Shown: positions 1 to 8,546, counted from the stretch's first letter. The stretch: 28,451 nt of DNA from Bacillota bacterium (GCA_023410535.1 JAEYPR010000033.1:1-28451); one strand, 5' to 3'. Numbers and translations are program-made. Notes: generated by a model from the sequence alone, not told the origin.

Positions 1-64
1 TTGCGTCTTTTAAGTTATGTTCTTTAATTAATCCTCTGATTTGTTCGCTGCTTAAGATTCCCAT
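1..64 (-). CDS. Partial transposase, IS256 (Mutator) family, N-terminus only
   Basis: The reverse strand has a good ribosome binding site (GGGAGGA) seven to eight bases before an ATG at 64-62, and the frame is open to the window edge. The 21 visible residues start MGILSSEQIRGLIKEHN, which is very like the conserved start of IS256-family DDE transposases (M-x-I-L-x-x-E-Q-I-x-x-L-I-K-E-x-N-L-K). The catalytic domain lies outside the window, so I cannot say whether the gene is intact. The family assignment rests on the short N-terminus plus the end-like sequence just upstream of the start. Confidence 0.6.
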   Translation of the reverse strand, partial: MGILSSEQIRGLIKEHNLKDA

Positions 65-124
65 TTGTGTTCCTCCCGTTTCTTATTGTTGTTATCGGAG
101 GTTTACACAAATAATTTTACAGCG
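1..124 (-). mobile_element. Left-hand fragment of an IS256-family insertion sequence
   Basis: Upstream of the transposase start lies GGTTTACACAAATAATTTTA (100-119), the type of AT-rich end with TTTACACAAA that IS256-like elements carry in their terminal inverted repeats. The outer boundary is estimated at about 121-128, just after the ACAG at 118-123. The other end and any 8-9 bp target duplication lie outside the window, so the boundary is an inference. Confidence 0.45.
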
Positions 125-245
125 TCAAAAATGCAAATATCGAGAATTATATCGTATTTGCGACGATGATTCCGACAATGCCAATTCGGCGGCGGACCGC
201 GACGCCCATCTGCCCCATCCGGCGCATCAGGAATTTGGCGCGCGA

Positions 246-259
246 TGTAAGCGCTTATT
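246..259. promoter_or_regulatory. cre-like / LacI-family operator candidate
   Basis: TGTAAGCGCTTATT contains the perfect 10-base palindrome TAAGCGCTTA with a central CG, and it matches the left part of the CcpA catabolite-responsive element consensus (TGWAANCGNTNWCA) well, while the last two bases deviate. It lies about 120 bases upstream of the candidate -10 box of the first pectate lyase, a place where a catabolite repressor or other LacI-family protein could act. The function is inferred. Confidence 0.4.
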
Positions 260-374
260 ATCAACAATCCTACTGTTTAACGCTCTCCGAGCTGTGTCCG
301 CCAACGCTTCATTTTGAATTTCAACAAAGATTGGACATAATCCAAATATTTTAAATCGATTTTGTTACATTTTC

Positions 375-383
375 TGGTATAAT
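375..383 (+). promoter_or_regulatory. Extended -10 promoter for the first pectate lyase
   Basis: TGGTATAAT combines a perfect TATAAT with the TG of an extended -10. No good -35 is present 16-18 bases upstream, which extended -10 promoters tolerate. Transcription would begin near 390, giving a ~150-base leader. The inverted repeat TTGGA-N5-TCCAA at 331-345 sits just upstream and could be an activator or repressor site. Confidence 0.45.
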
Positions 384-438
384 AAATACAGAACAAATTC
401 CCAAATCAACCGAATTTATGAAATTGCTTATTTGCCAG

Positions 439-464
439 TTGAAAGGGGGTAGCAGCCAAACACA
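439..464 (+). promoter_or_regulatory. Motif shared with the kdgK upstream region
   Basis: TTGAA-R-GGGGG-N7-CAAACACA occurs here and again at 20119-20144 upstream of the KDG kinase gene, with 19 of 26 bases identical and the same spacing between the two conserved blocks. It falls inside the predicted leader of the lyase gene. It may be a shared operator or an RNA element, and the role is unknown. Confidence 0.4.
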
Positions 465-540
465 GCGCCATGTACCCATAACACATCATTGTCATTGCTC
501 ACAATCCCGAAACGGCCAACACTTACATTGAGGGAGGGAA

Positions 541-2217
541 ATGACCTTGAAGACACTGAAATTACTCTGCGTATTATTCCTCATTGCCGTCCTTTGTTGG
601 ACAGGCCATAGCTTAGTCAGCGCCGCCAATTTGTTCAGCGATGATTTTGAAGACGGCAACTCCACCGGCTGGAGCACATCCGGCGGTTCCTGGTCGGTTG
701 TTACCGACGGGAGCAAAGTGTACAAACAAGCCGGCGCCTCGGCCAATGCCTATTCGTATACGGGCAACTCCGCCTGGACTGACTATTCGGTGCAGGTCCG
801 CGCCAAAGCGCTCAGCTTCAACGGAACCGGCCGGACTTTCGGGATCACCGCCCGTTACTCCAGCACCAGCAACTATTATTATTTAGCTATCAGTAACGCC
901 AACCAGCTTCAACTCGGCAAAAAATCCAGCACCGGCAGCGGCGTGCTGGCTTCCAAGACCTTTACGGCGCAAACCGGAACCTGGTATACGCTGAAATTAG
1001 CGGTGATTGGCAATCAACTTCAGGCTTATGTGGACGGCGTTTTGCAGTTGACAGCCACCGATAGCTCATTAAAGGCTGGCAAAGCCGGCTTGCTGGCGCT
1101 CTATACCAGCGCCGAATTTGATGACGTCGCAGTGGAGGGCACCAATCCGGCGACGCCGACTCCCATCGCCACCCTGACCGCTACCCCGACGCCGACGACC
1201 ACCAGTTCCCTAGCGCCGACTCCGCCAACTTCGGCAACGCCAACCCCAACCGGTACGCCGGCCATCACGCCGACGCCCATTAACCCGGCGGACGGTCCGA
1301 TTGGTTTCGCTTCCGTGAATGCCATGGGTCAAAACGGCACGACCGGTGGAGCGGGTGGTCCCACCGTGACGGTTACCACCACCGAACAGTTCTTGGATTA
1401 CATCTCGCGACCCGGACCGTATATCATCCGGGTGGTCGGCACCATTACGTTGCCGCGCGGAACCACCGACGGCATGCATAGCGTCGCATCGGATAAATCC
1501 ATTCTCGGAGTGGGTTCCAATGCCGCGCTGGTCGGCGGGGGACTGTTAATCGGGCTGCCGATGGATGACGCCGTTACCGCGCCGCCGGCGAATGCGGTTC
1601 ACAATATTATCATCCGCAATCTCAGCTTCTCCGGCGCCTCCGACGATGCGATCAATGTCCAAATGTTCTCGCACCATATCTGGATCGATCACTGCGACCT
1701 CTCCAACGGCGGCGACGGTCTGGTTGACATCAAACGGGGTTCCGACTATGTCACGGTCTCTTGGAACCGCTTCCACGACCATTACAAGACCAGCCTATTG
1801 GGTCACGACGACGCCAACGGCGCCCAAGACGCCGGACGGCTCCGCGTAACCTATCATCACAACTTCTTCGACCGTTCCGACCAACGGAACCCACGGGTGC
1901 GTTTTAGCGCGCTCTGTCATGTCTATAATAACTACTACTATGACAACAGCTACGGCGTTGTTTCGGTCTGCGACGCCAGACTGATGCTCGAAGGGAATTA
2001 CTTCTATTCCGTTAACAATCCGGGCCGGGTGATCTTCAGCGGAACCGAAGGGTATATTGTCCAACGTCACAACATCCTGGTCGATTGCAACCACCCGATC
2101 GAGGAGCGTGGGCCGGTTCCCGAACCCAGCACATACTATCGATATACTCTCGATGACGAAGCGCTCATTCCGAGCATCGTTCCCTTGGGAGCCGGGGTTG
2201 GAAAACTGAATCTTTAA
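541..2217 (+). CDS. Secreted pectate lyase, PL1 family, with N-terminal jelly-roll module
   Basis: Cleaves polygalacturonate by Ca2+-dependent beta-elimination outside the cell. The 558 residues comprise a signal peptide (about 1-29, ending VSA), a shared jelly-roll-like module (about 31-200), a Thr/Pro linker (about 201-250) and a PL1 parallel beta-helix (about 251-558). PL1 hallmarks are visible: WIDHC at 381, DGLVD at 392, VTVSW at 404, the Lys of HYKTSLLG near 416, and QRNPRVRF near 448 with the catalytic-type Arg. The ATG at 541 lies only three or four bases after AGGGAGGG; the in-frame TTG at 547 has better spacing and would give a start like the sister genes, so it is a real alternative. 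The gene has its own leader and is followed by a hairpin before the next lyase. Substrate class is well supported; fine specificity is not. Confidence 0.9.
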   Translation: MTLKTLKLLCVLFLIAVLCWTGHSLVSAANLFSDDFEDGNSTGWSTSGGSWSVVTDGSKVYKQAGASANAYSYTGNSAWTDYSVQVRAKALSFNGTGRTFGITARYSSTSNYYYLAISNANQLQLGKKSSTGSGVLASKTFTAQTGTWYTLKLAVIGNQLQAYVDGVLQLTATDSSLKAGKAGLLALYTSAEFDDVAVEGTNPATPTPIATLTATPTPTTTSSLAPTPPTSATPTPTGTPAITPTPINPADGPIGFASVNAMGQNGTTGGAGGPTVTVTTTEQFLDYISRPGPYIIRVVGTITLPRGTTDGMHSVASDKSILGVGSNAALVGGGLLIGLPMDDAVTAPPANAVHNIIIRNLSFSGASDDAINVQMFSHHIWIDHCDLSNGGDGLVDIKRGSDYVTVSWNRFHDHYKTSLLGHDDANGAQDAGRLRVTYHHNFFDRSDQRNPRVRFSALCHVYNNYYYDNSYGVVSVCDARLMLEGNYFYSVNNPGRVIFSGTEGYIVQRHNILVDCNHPIEERGPVPEPSTYYRYTLDDEALIPSIVPLGAGVGKLNL

Positions 2218-2247
2218 GTCTTCCCGCCAGCTAGTTTGTGGTAATGA

Positions 2248-2279
2248 GACTGTCCCGACGTTTTGCTGGGACAGTCCTT
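2248..2279 (+). terminator. Intergenic hairpin between lyase genes, weak terminator
   Basis: GACTGTCCC (2248-2256) pairs perfectly with GGGACAGTC (2268-2276) around an 11-base loop. Only CTTT follows, not a full T-run, so this is more likely a leaky terminator or an RNA-stability hairpin that lets some transcripts continue into the next lyase. Confidence 0.5.
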
Positions 2280-2313
2280 TACATAAAAAAATAAAAAGGA
2301 GCAAAAAAGGTCG

Positions 2314-3921
2314 ATGAGAAAACAAACACTGGTTTTCCTGGTAGTTGCTTTATCCCTGATCATCTCAGCGTTTGCTTACAATTGGAGCGGTGTCAGCGCC
2401 GCAGTACTCTTCAGCGATGATTTTGAAGACGGTAACTCCACCGGCTGGAGCACATCGGGCGGTTCGTGGTCGGTCGTTACCGACGGAACCAGAGTCTACA
2501 AACAATCCAGCACTTCAGCCAATGCCTATTCCTACAATGGCAATTCAACCTGGTCCGATTATACGCTGCAAACCCGGGTTAAGGCGTTGAGTTTTAACGG
2601 GACCGGCCGCACCGTGGGAATTACCGCCCGTTATACCAGCACCAGCAATTATTATTATTTCGTATTGAGCAATGCCAACCAGCTTCAGTTAGGGAAGAAA
2701 GCCAGCAGCGGCAGTGCGGTTTTGGCTTCGCAAACATTCACGGTGCAAACCGGGACATGGTACACACTGAAACTAACGGTCGTCGGCAATCAACTCCAGG
2801 GTTATGTCGACGGAGTTTTGCAATTAACCTCCACCGACACGTCGTTAAAGACCGGCAAAGCCGGATTGTTGGCTCTCTACGCCAGCGCCGAATTTGATGA
2901 TGTGATCGTTGACGGGACCATTGCCAACACCCCGACGCCGACCGCAACCTCAATCGGTACTCCGGCGCCGACTTTGACTCCGACGCCGACAGCGCCGGCA
3001 ACAGTTGCCCCGACGCCGACGCCAATCGGTAGTCAACCCCCGCTTCCGAGCGACGGTCCGATCGGTTGGGCAGCCGGAACCACCGGCGGTCAAGGCGGTC
3101 AAGTTGTGACCGTCACCAATCAAGCGGAATTATTAAGCGCCACTCAAGCCACAGGCAAGTATATTATCCAGGTTAAGGGCGTCATCGACATTTCGCCGAA
3201 GGGTCGTAACGTACCGGTCGAATCCGATAAAACCCTGATTGGAATCACCCCCGACGCCACAATCCGTTATGGTTGCGTCTTCTTGGAAGGCGTCTCCAAT
3301 GTGATCATCCGTAATTTGACCATCAGTGACACCTATGTGGACGGCGATTGGGACGGCAAGTCCAAACCGTGGGACGGACTGAAACTTGAAGGCGGCACGC
3401 ACCATGTCTGGATCGACCACTGCACCATTACGCATCATTGCGACGGAGCGCTTGACGTGGTGCAAGGTTCCGATTATGTGACCATCTCTTGGAACTACTT
3501 CTACAATCACAATAAGGTGTTGTTAATCGCTTCCAGCGATAGCGACTCCGGCCAATACCGGGTGACTATCCACCACAACTTCTTTGACGGCACCGGCCAA
3601 CGTCAGCCGCGGGTCCGTTACGGGCAAGTCCACGTCTATAACAACTATTTCCGGAACATAATGTATTACGGTATGGGACCCGGTTGCGACGCCAAAATCC
3701 TTTCGGAGAATAACTACATGATCGGCGTCGCCACCCCGGTGGAAGGCTATGACACGGTCGACCGTCCCGGCGGCGTGAAGGACTTCGGTTCCAACGTTGC
3801 TTTAAACTATCATCCGGAGGTTGTCAATTGGGCTCCGACTTATGGTTACCGACTTGACGCGACCTCTGACGTCCCCAACATTGTTCAGAACGGCGTCGGC
3901 GCCGGGAAATTTTCATTCTAA
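2314..3921 (+). CDS. Secreted pectate lyase, PL1 family, with N-terminal jelly-roll module
   Basis: Second Ca2+-dependent pectate lyase, 535 residues. Signal peptide about 1-29, jelly-roll-like module about 32-201, Thr/Pro linker to about 245, then the PL1 beta-helix. Key PL1 elements are present: VWIDHCTITHHCDGALD, SDYVTISW, the Lys in HNKVLLIAS, HHNFFDGTGQRQPRVRYG and HVYNNYF. The catalytic domain differs clearly from that of the preceding gene (lysine followed by VLLIASSDSDS and different C-terminus), while the N-terminal module is nearly the same, so the two are not simple duplicates. AAGGAG lies 12 bases before the ATG. Only 29 bases separate it from the next lyase's start, so the two are co-transcribed. 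Confidence 0.9.
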   Translation: MRKQTLVFLVVALSLIISAFAYNWSGVSAAVLFSDDFEDGNSTGWSTSGGSWSVVTDGTRVYKQSSTSANAYSYNGNSTWSDYTLQTRVKALSFNGTGRTVGITARYTSTSNYYYFVLSNANQLQLGKKASSGSAVLASQTFTVQTGTWYTLKLTVVGNQLQGYVDGVLQLTSTDTSLKTGKAGLLALYASAEFDDVIVDGTIANTPTPTATSIGTPAPTLTPTPTAPATVAPTPTPIGSQPPLPSDGPIGWAAGTTGGQGGQVVTVTNQAELLSATQATGKYIIQVKGVIDISPKGRNVPVESDKTLIGITPDATIRYGCVFLEGVSNVIIRNLTISDTYVDGDWDGKSKPWDGLKLEGGTHHVWIDHCTITHHCDGALDVVQGSDYVTISWNYFYNHNKVLLIASSDSDSGQYRVTIHHNFFDGTGQRQPRVRYGQVHVYNNYFRNIMYYGMGPGCDAKILSENNYMIGVATPVEGYDTVDRPGGVKDFGSNVALNYHPEVVNWAPTYGYRLDATSDVPNIVQNGVGAGKFSF

Positions 3922-3950
3922 ATCGATCGTTGAGTAAGGAGGATATCGAC

Positions 3951-5861
3951 TTGAAAAAGCTGAATTTCGTTTTGTTATTGCTGCTGATTACGGCGTTTGG
4001 TTGGGCAGGCCATCATTTTGTCGGCGCTGCCAACCTGTTCAGCGATGATTTTGAAGACGGCAATTCCACCGGTTGGAGTACCTCCGGCGGTTCCTGGTCC
4101 GTTGTTACCGACGGAACCAAAGTCGACAAACAATCCAGCACGTCGGCCAATGCTTACTCCTACACCGGCACTTCCAGCTGGGCCGATTATTCGGTGCAAG
4201 CCCGCGTTAAAGCGCTCAGCTTTAACGGGACCGGTCGCACCGTGGGAATCACCGCGCGTTATGCCAGCACCAGCAATTACTATTATTTGGCGTTGAGCAA
4301 CGCCAACCAGATCCAACTCGGCAAGAAGGCCAGCAGCGGCAGCGCGGTTCTGGCCTCAAAGGCCGTTACCGTCCAGACCAACACCTGGTATACGCTAAAG
4401 TTGACAGTGACCGGCAACCAGCTCCAAGCCTATGTGGACGGGGTCTTGCAGCTAACCGCCACCGACTCGGCGCTCGCCACCGGCAAAGTCGGTTTTATGG
4501 CGCTTTATGCCAGCGCCGAATTTGACGATGTGGTGGTTGACAGCGGTGCAACACCCACTCCGACTCCGACTGCCGCAGTGACGGCTACTCCGACCGCGAC
4601 CCGGCCGGCGACGGCAACTCCAACGCCGACGCCAACATCACCGGGATCGGTCACGCCAACGCCGACCCTACCGCCGATTACCGGGGCGATCTATGTGGCG
4701 CCGAACGGTTCCGACAGCAACCTTGGCACCATTGACTCCCCGATCAGCTTAACCAGTGCGTTGTCACGGATTCAAACCGGCGGCACGATTTATCTGCGGG
4801 GCGGCACATATGCCTATTCAGTTCAAATTACCATCGCCCAAAATAATAGCGGCACGTCAGCCAATCCCAAACGGCTTTTTGCCTACGGCTCCGAAAAGCC
4901 GGTGCTTGATTTTTCAAGTCAGCCCTATATCTCCAACGATGTGAATCCCCGCGGTATACGACTGGACGGAAGCTACTGGCATATCAAGGGATTGGAAATT
5001 ACGGGCGCGGCTGATAACGGCATGTATATCAGCGGCAATTACAACACCGTCGAGCGTTGCGTCTTCCATCACAATCGGGACAGTGGCTTACAACTGGGAA
5101 GATATGCGGAGAGCTATATCTCGATCAATCAATGGCCGTCGTACAACCTGATTTTAAACTGCGATTCGTACGCCAATGACGATCCCGACAATCACGAAGA
5201 CGCCGACGGTTACGGTTGTAAGTTGACCACGGGTTACGGCAATGTTTTCCGCGGTTGTGTCGCCCATCACAATAACGATGACGGCTGGGATTTGTTCATG
5301 AAACCGGAGACCGGCGTAATCGGACCGGTCACGCTGGAAGATTGTGTTGCTTACGCCAACGGTTATCATTTGGACGGGAGCTCCTCACCGGGGGATGGCA
5401 ACGGTTTTAAACTCGGCGGCAACGGGATGCCCTGCGATAATATTCTCATTCGTTGCATCGCGTTTCAAAACCGCGTTAAAGGATTCTGGGGCAATGGCAA
5501 CGGCGGGACCATGACCGTTACCAATTGTACCGGATTTGACAATAAAGACGGCGGCAATTTCCGGTTCGACAAAGGGACCCATATCTTTAAAAATAACTTA
5601 TCCTATCTGAGCCCGGACACCGACTATCACTACGGGACTGATGTCGATAATTCCAACGTGTGGTGGAAATCCAACGGCACCAGCGTAAATGGCAAAGGTT
5701 TAGCGGTGGATGCGTCCGACTTTATGAGTCTCACGCCCATCGTCAGCCGCAACGCCGACGGTAGCCTCAACCTGGGTAATTTCTTGAAATTGGCTGCCGG
5801 CAGCGATCTAATCGGCGCCGGAACCCCGGCCGGCACTGATCTTGGCGCGCGGGGACACTAG
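3951..5861 (+). CDS. Secreted pectate lyase, PL9 family, with N-terminal jelly-roll module
   Basis: PL9-type right-handed beta-helix enzyme that cleaves polygalacturonate, 636 residues from the TTG at 3951. That start is chosen over the in-frame TTG at 3930 because AAGGAGG (3936-3942) sits eight bases before it and the protein then begins MKKLNFVLLLLL, a clean signal peptide. Order: signal peptide (to about 27), jelly-roll-like module (about 29-198), Thr/Pro linker, PL9 domain (about 240-636). PL9 landmarks are visible: IYVAPNGSDSNLGT at the start of the domain, ADGYGCKLT and DDGWDLF carrying the Asp residues that bind Ca2+ in Pel9A-type enzymes, and GNGFKLGGNG with the expected catalytic Lys. 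It shares the front module with PL1 enzymes although the catalytic domains belong to different families. Last gene of the transcript, ending at a strong terminator. Confidence 0.88.
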   Translation: MKKLNFVLLLLLITAFGWAGHHFVGAANLFSDDFEDGNSTGWSTSGGSWSVVTDGTKVDKQSSTSANAYSYTGTSSWADYSVQARVKALSFNGTGRTVGITARYASTSNYYYLALSNANQIQLGKKASSGSAVLASKAVTVQTNTWYTLKLTVTGNQLQAYVDGVLQLTATDSALATGKVGFMALYASAEFDDVVVDSGATPTPTPTAAVTATPTATRPATATPTPTPTSPGSVTPTPTLPPITGAIYVAPNGSDSNLGTIDSPISLTSALSRIQTGGTIYLRGGTYAYSVQITIAQNNSGTSANPKRLFAYGSEKPVLDFSSQPYISNDVNPRGIRLDGSYWHIKGLEITGAADNGMYISGNYNTVERCVFHHNRDSGLQLGRYAESYISINQWPSYNLILNCDSYANDDPDNHEDADGYGCKLTTGYGNVFRGCVAHHNNDDGWDLFMKPETGVIGPVTLEDCVAYANGYHLDGSSSPGDGNGFKLGGNGMPCDNILIRCIAFQNRVKGFWGNGNGGTMTVTNCTGFDNKDGGNFRFDKGTHIFKNNLSYLSPDTDYHYGTDVDNSNVWWKSNGTSVNGKGLAVDASDFMSLTPIVSRNADGSLNLGNFLKLAAGSDLIGAGTPAGTDLGARGH

Positions 5862-5887
5862 GTTTTGGGCTTTTGGTCGTAAGAAAC

Positions 5888-5921
5888 AAAAAAGAGGTTG
5901 TCAGTGGACAACCTCTTTTTT
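5888..5921. terminator. Strong bidirectional terminator
   Basis: AAAAAAGAGGTTGTC and GACAACCTCTTTTTT form a perfect 15-base-pair stem with a four-base loop, with A-run and T-run on either side. It serves both the PL9 gene on the + strand and the convergent nitroreductase gene on the - strand. Confidence 0.9.
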
Positions 5922-5933
5922 AATGATCTTTTA

Positions 5934-6494
5934 TTATCTTACAAAGGTGACGGTTCCGGCGCGGCGTGGTTCGGCTGCGGGAAGATCACCGGCATTATAT
6001 CCGAATGCACCCGAACCATAAATGACATAACCTTCGGGAATCCCCAACGTCTGCTGTAAGGCTTTGCCGGCCGGCGCGTTGAATAATTGGCGGAGCGAGT
6101 GAATCCAAACCGAACTGATTCCCAGGGCGTGCGCGGCCAGAAAACAATTGCCCAGCGCCAGGCTAACGTCAGGCTCGGGCGCAATGGCGTTTTGGTCCCC
6201 GGAAACGATGATCAAGGTCGGAGCATGGTGAAACGGGCTAAAATTCTCGGCTTTGGCCCGTTCCGCCAGCACCGGATTGCCGGAGTTTGCGAAGATCTCC
6301 TGCAAGGTGGTGTTGATCTTGGCGAGGATCGCCGGGTTTTGAACCACCGAAAAATGCCAGGCTTGTTCATTGCGGGCGCTGGGCGCGTATTGGCCGGCTT
6401 CGATAATTGCCTGCAGCTCATGCTCTTTTAGCTGCTCCGCTTTAAACGTGCGGACACTACGCCGCGTCGTAATCGCTTTCAAAATCTCATTCAT
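5934..6494 (-). CDS. Nitroreductase family protein
   Basis: FMN-dependent NAD(P)H oxidoreductase of the nitroreductase fold, 186 residues, cytoplasmic. The N-terminus shows the family signature I-x-T-R-R-S-V-R-x-F and later APSARNEQAWHF, where the Arg/Ser residues contact the FMN phosphate; GNCFLAAHALGISSVWI is the usual second FMN-side helix. The C-terminal YGSGAFGYNAGD and PAAEPRR region closes the domain. AAGAAGGA precedes the ATG. Substrate cannot be deduced. It sits alone between pectin genes on the opposite strand, with no sign that it takes part in pectin breakdown. Confidence 0.85.
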   Translation of the reverse strand: MNEILKAITTRRSVRTFKAEQLKEHELQAIIEAGQYAPSARNEQAWHFSVVQNPAILAKINTTLQEIFANSGNPVLAERAKAENFSPFHHAPTLIIVSGDQNAIAPEPDVSLALGNCFLAAHALGISSVWIHSLRQLFNAPAGKALQQTLGIPEGYVIYGSGAFGYNAGDLPAAEPRRAGTVTFVR

Positions 6495-6704
6495 GTCAAT
6501 TCCTTCTTACCAATGTTTTAGCGTTTTTTCGATTGGGTGTATTGAAAGGCAAACCCGCGAGTCAGCGGAGGCGCCTTTACTTTTGGCTTTTAATCAATCT
6601 ACCGCCAGTATCGACATTATCGTAATATATATACGGTCGCTGGGATCGATATGACTCGGCTTGTCAACAAACTCGCTTACGGAAACACTGGCTGAGCGAA
6701 GCGG

Positions 6705-8546
6705 CTAATATGGCATTTTGGGTACAAAGCCGAGAATTTTGGCGGTGGAAGCATACGTCCCATGGTATTCGGCCGGGGAGAGCCAACGCCGTCCGGTTGA
6801 CTCGACGGGGGCAGCTCCGGGGCCGGTGTTTTGGTATTCGCGAAAGAACTGGTCGGCTGCGGTGGAGATATTGTCCCAATCGGCCCAACCGTTAGGGTGG
6901 ATCTTGGCATGAAGTTGCGAACCGGTCACAATCATTTTGGCCGGGGCGTCCCCGCCGTCGCTGCCTTTTTTCCAAGCGCCGCGCGCTAAGAAAATCGCTT
7001 CCGTGGTCACCTTGGCGTCAACCGTAAACAAACAGCCAGTGAAGACATAACCGTGATTGAATCCCGCTCCGTTGGTGTCGGACGGAGCCGGCGCGCCGAT
7101 ATAGGCGTCCTCGGGGAAGTATAACGAGTGAATGTGGCAACGGTTGAATTCGACGGTCGCCCCGCCGCAAATGAAGTCGACGTCGCCTTCGATATAACAC
7201 CCTTCAAAATATTGTCGTCCCGAACGGAGGTTTAACGTGTCCTGCTGTCCAAGGAACATGCAATTCTTCAGATAACCGCCGTGGACGTTATTGGTTGATA
7301 ACGCGATGGAACGGCGCTCAACATAATCCCAGGTACGATTCCATTCGGCGCCTTTATTATAGAAGGTGAGGTTTTCAGCAGTGAAATAACCGGATTCGCC
7401 GAGATTGATCTCGACTAAAATATTGCCGGCCAACTGGCCGGTATCGGCTTCATACCCATAAATGACGGTGTTCGCCGGACTTTCGCCAATCAAACTGAGG
7501 TTGGGTTTGGTTACCTTTAATTTCTCCTGATAAAAGCCGGGTTTGATATAAATGAGCGCGCCCGGATTAACCGCGGCAATGGCGGCGGCGATAGTTTCAT
7601 AGGCGCCATTGGCCCCGGAGGGATCAACCACGGCGGCGGCGATAGCGGCGAGGTTGGCGGGAAGTTCCGGTGTTGCGGTGACTTTTTGCGCCGCGTTTTT
7701 ATTAAAAGGCATTCGCTTCAGATCAATCGTTCCGCCATCGATGAAAGACGGGTCGCGGTAATTGACGTCGGCGCGGCTCGCTGCGGCAGCGGTCAGATTG
7801 ATGCCTGCCGGTTTATGGGCCGGCTTTTTGCTGACCGGGTCGGGATCATTGATCAAAACCGGCCGGGCTTCCAAGTCAAATCCGACCATCCGGCTTAATT
7901 CGGCGAGGCTTTTGTCACTGACGTCTTCATCTTGAATGAACAACAGGTAGGGGTATCGGGCTAAGCCGTTAGTGCTGACGGTGTTCGCGCCAAATTGCAA
8001 GCAATGTCCGTCGCCGTTTTGTTTGGTAAAGTTGACGGTCTGATGGCGTTGGACGCCGTCGATATAAGCGGTCGCGGTGACGGCTTTACCGTCGGCCGCG
8101 CGGACAAAGACCAGCCGGTAATCATGCCAGTCGGCGACCAGGTTTTCCGGGTTCAAACCGGTCTGACCGGTGCTGCCTTTGATCTGATTGGTGGCATTGT
8201 GCCGTAATAACGATTGGTATGTTCCGTTTTGCCACAACACCCAAAAAAGCCCGTACGGAGTTCCGATCTCCGGCAGCGCGGCGCCTTTGGCTTTAAATAA
8301 CAAAGTCAGTTTGGTTTCGGAACCGGTGAGCGGGAGCGTGATCAGCTCTTTCCGGGCATCCAAGGTATCGAGTTTTAAAATTTTCCGGCCGTTCTGATCG
8401 GATACGAATGAGAAATGATCATTGCAGGTAACCGAAGTCAAAAAGCCGTGGGCTTCCAGGTCGGCCTGGGGATTGTCCGCATTTTTACTGCCGGGAAGAT
8501 AGAGTAGAAAGTTCGCAGGCAGGGCAATTGGTTTGGCGGTATTCAT
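6705..8546 (-). CDS. Pectin methylesterase (CE8) with N-terminal lectin-like domain, no signal peptide
   Basis: Hydrolyses methyl esters of pectin or oligogalacturonides. Of 613 residues, about 1-225 resemble a jelly-roll (concanavalin-like) domain and about 295-613 form the CE8 beta-helix. Catalytic elements are visible: GQQDTL (Asp 436) and GDVDFICGGATVEF (Asp 457). The usual LGRPW motif is replaced by LARGAW at 520-525, so Arg and Trp are one residue further apart than normal. The start has AAAGGAAT nine bases upstream and the protein begins MNTAKPIALPANFLLYLPG, without any export signal, unlike every lyase here; it is probably cytoplasmic and acts on imported oligomers. The front domain differs from the module in the lyases but resembles the secreted protein at 18531-19214. 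Transcribed divergently from the lyase at 9025. Confidence 0.88.
   Translation of the reverse strand: MNTAKPIALPANFLLYLPGSKNADNPQADLEAHGFLTSVTCNDHFSFVSDQNGRKILKLDTLDARKELITLPLTGSETKLTLLFKAKGAALPEIGTPYGLFWVLWQNGTYQSLLRHNATNQIKGSTGQTGLNPENLVADWHDYRLVFVRAADGKAVTATAYIDGVQRHQTVNFTKQNGDGHCLQFGANTVSTNGLARYPYLLFIQDEDVSDKSLAELSRMVGFDLEARPVLINDPDPVSKKPAHKPAGINLTAAAASRADVNYRDPSFIDGGTIDLKRMPFNKNAAQKVTATPELPANLAAIAAAVVDPSGANGAYETIAAAIAAVNPGALIYIKPGFYQEKLKVTKPNLSLIGESPANTVIYGYEADTGQLAGNILVEINLGESGYFTAENLTFYNKGAEWNRTWDYVERRSIALSTNNVHGGYLKNCMFLGQQDTLNLRSGRQYFEGCYIEGDVDFICGGATVEFNRCHIHSLYFPEDAYIGAPAPSDTNGAGFNHGYVFTGCLFTVDAKVTTEAIFLARGAWKKGSDGGDAPAKMIVTGSQLHAKIHPNGWADWDNISTAADQFFREYQNTGPGAAPVESTGRRWLSPAEYHGTYASTAKILGFVPKMPY

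Larger units (their letters stand above)
125..540. other. Non-coding region between IS end and first pectate lyase
   Basis: No convincing gene here: a 62-codon frame at 166-354 has no ribosome binding site and reads as Arg/Pro-rich noise. Visible structure: an imperfect inverted repeat GCAAATA(T)CGA/TCG-TATTTGC at 133-171, a cre-like palindrome at 246-259, the inverted repeat TTGGA-CATAA-TCCAA at 331-345, an extended -10 box at 375-383 and a motif at 439-464 shared with the kdgK upstream region. The long leader (about 150 bases from the likely transcription start to the gene) leaves room for post-transcriptional control. Confidence 0.5.

Noticed and set aside
166..354. 62-codon forward frame after the IS end
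   Set aside because: No ribosome binding site, Arg/Pro/Ile-rich composition without a recognisable domain, and it overlaps the cre-like site and inverted repeats.
1143..1290. ACNCCN-type microsatellite DNA in the lyase genes
   Set aside because: It simply encodes the Thr/Pro linkers between domains and needs no separate explanation.
1795..2325. 176-codon frame antisense to the first PL1 lyase
   Set aside because: Lies opposite highly conserved catalytic codons; similar antisense frames occur opposite the other lyases (e.g. 9643-10224), a codon-bias shadow.
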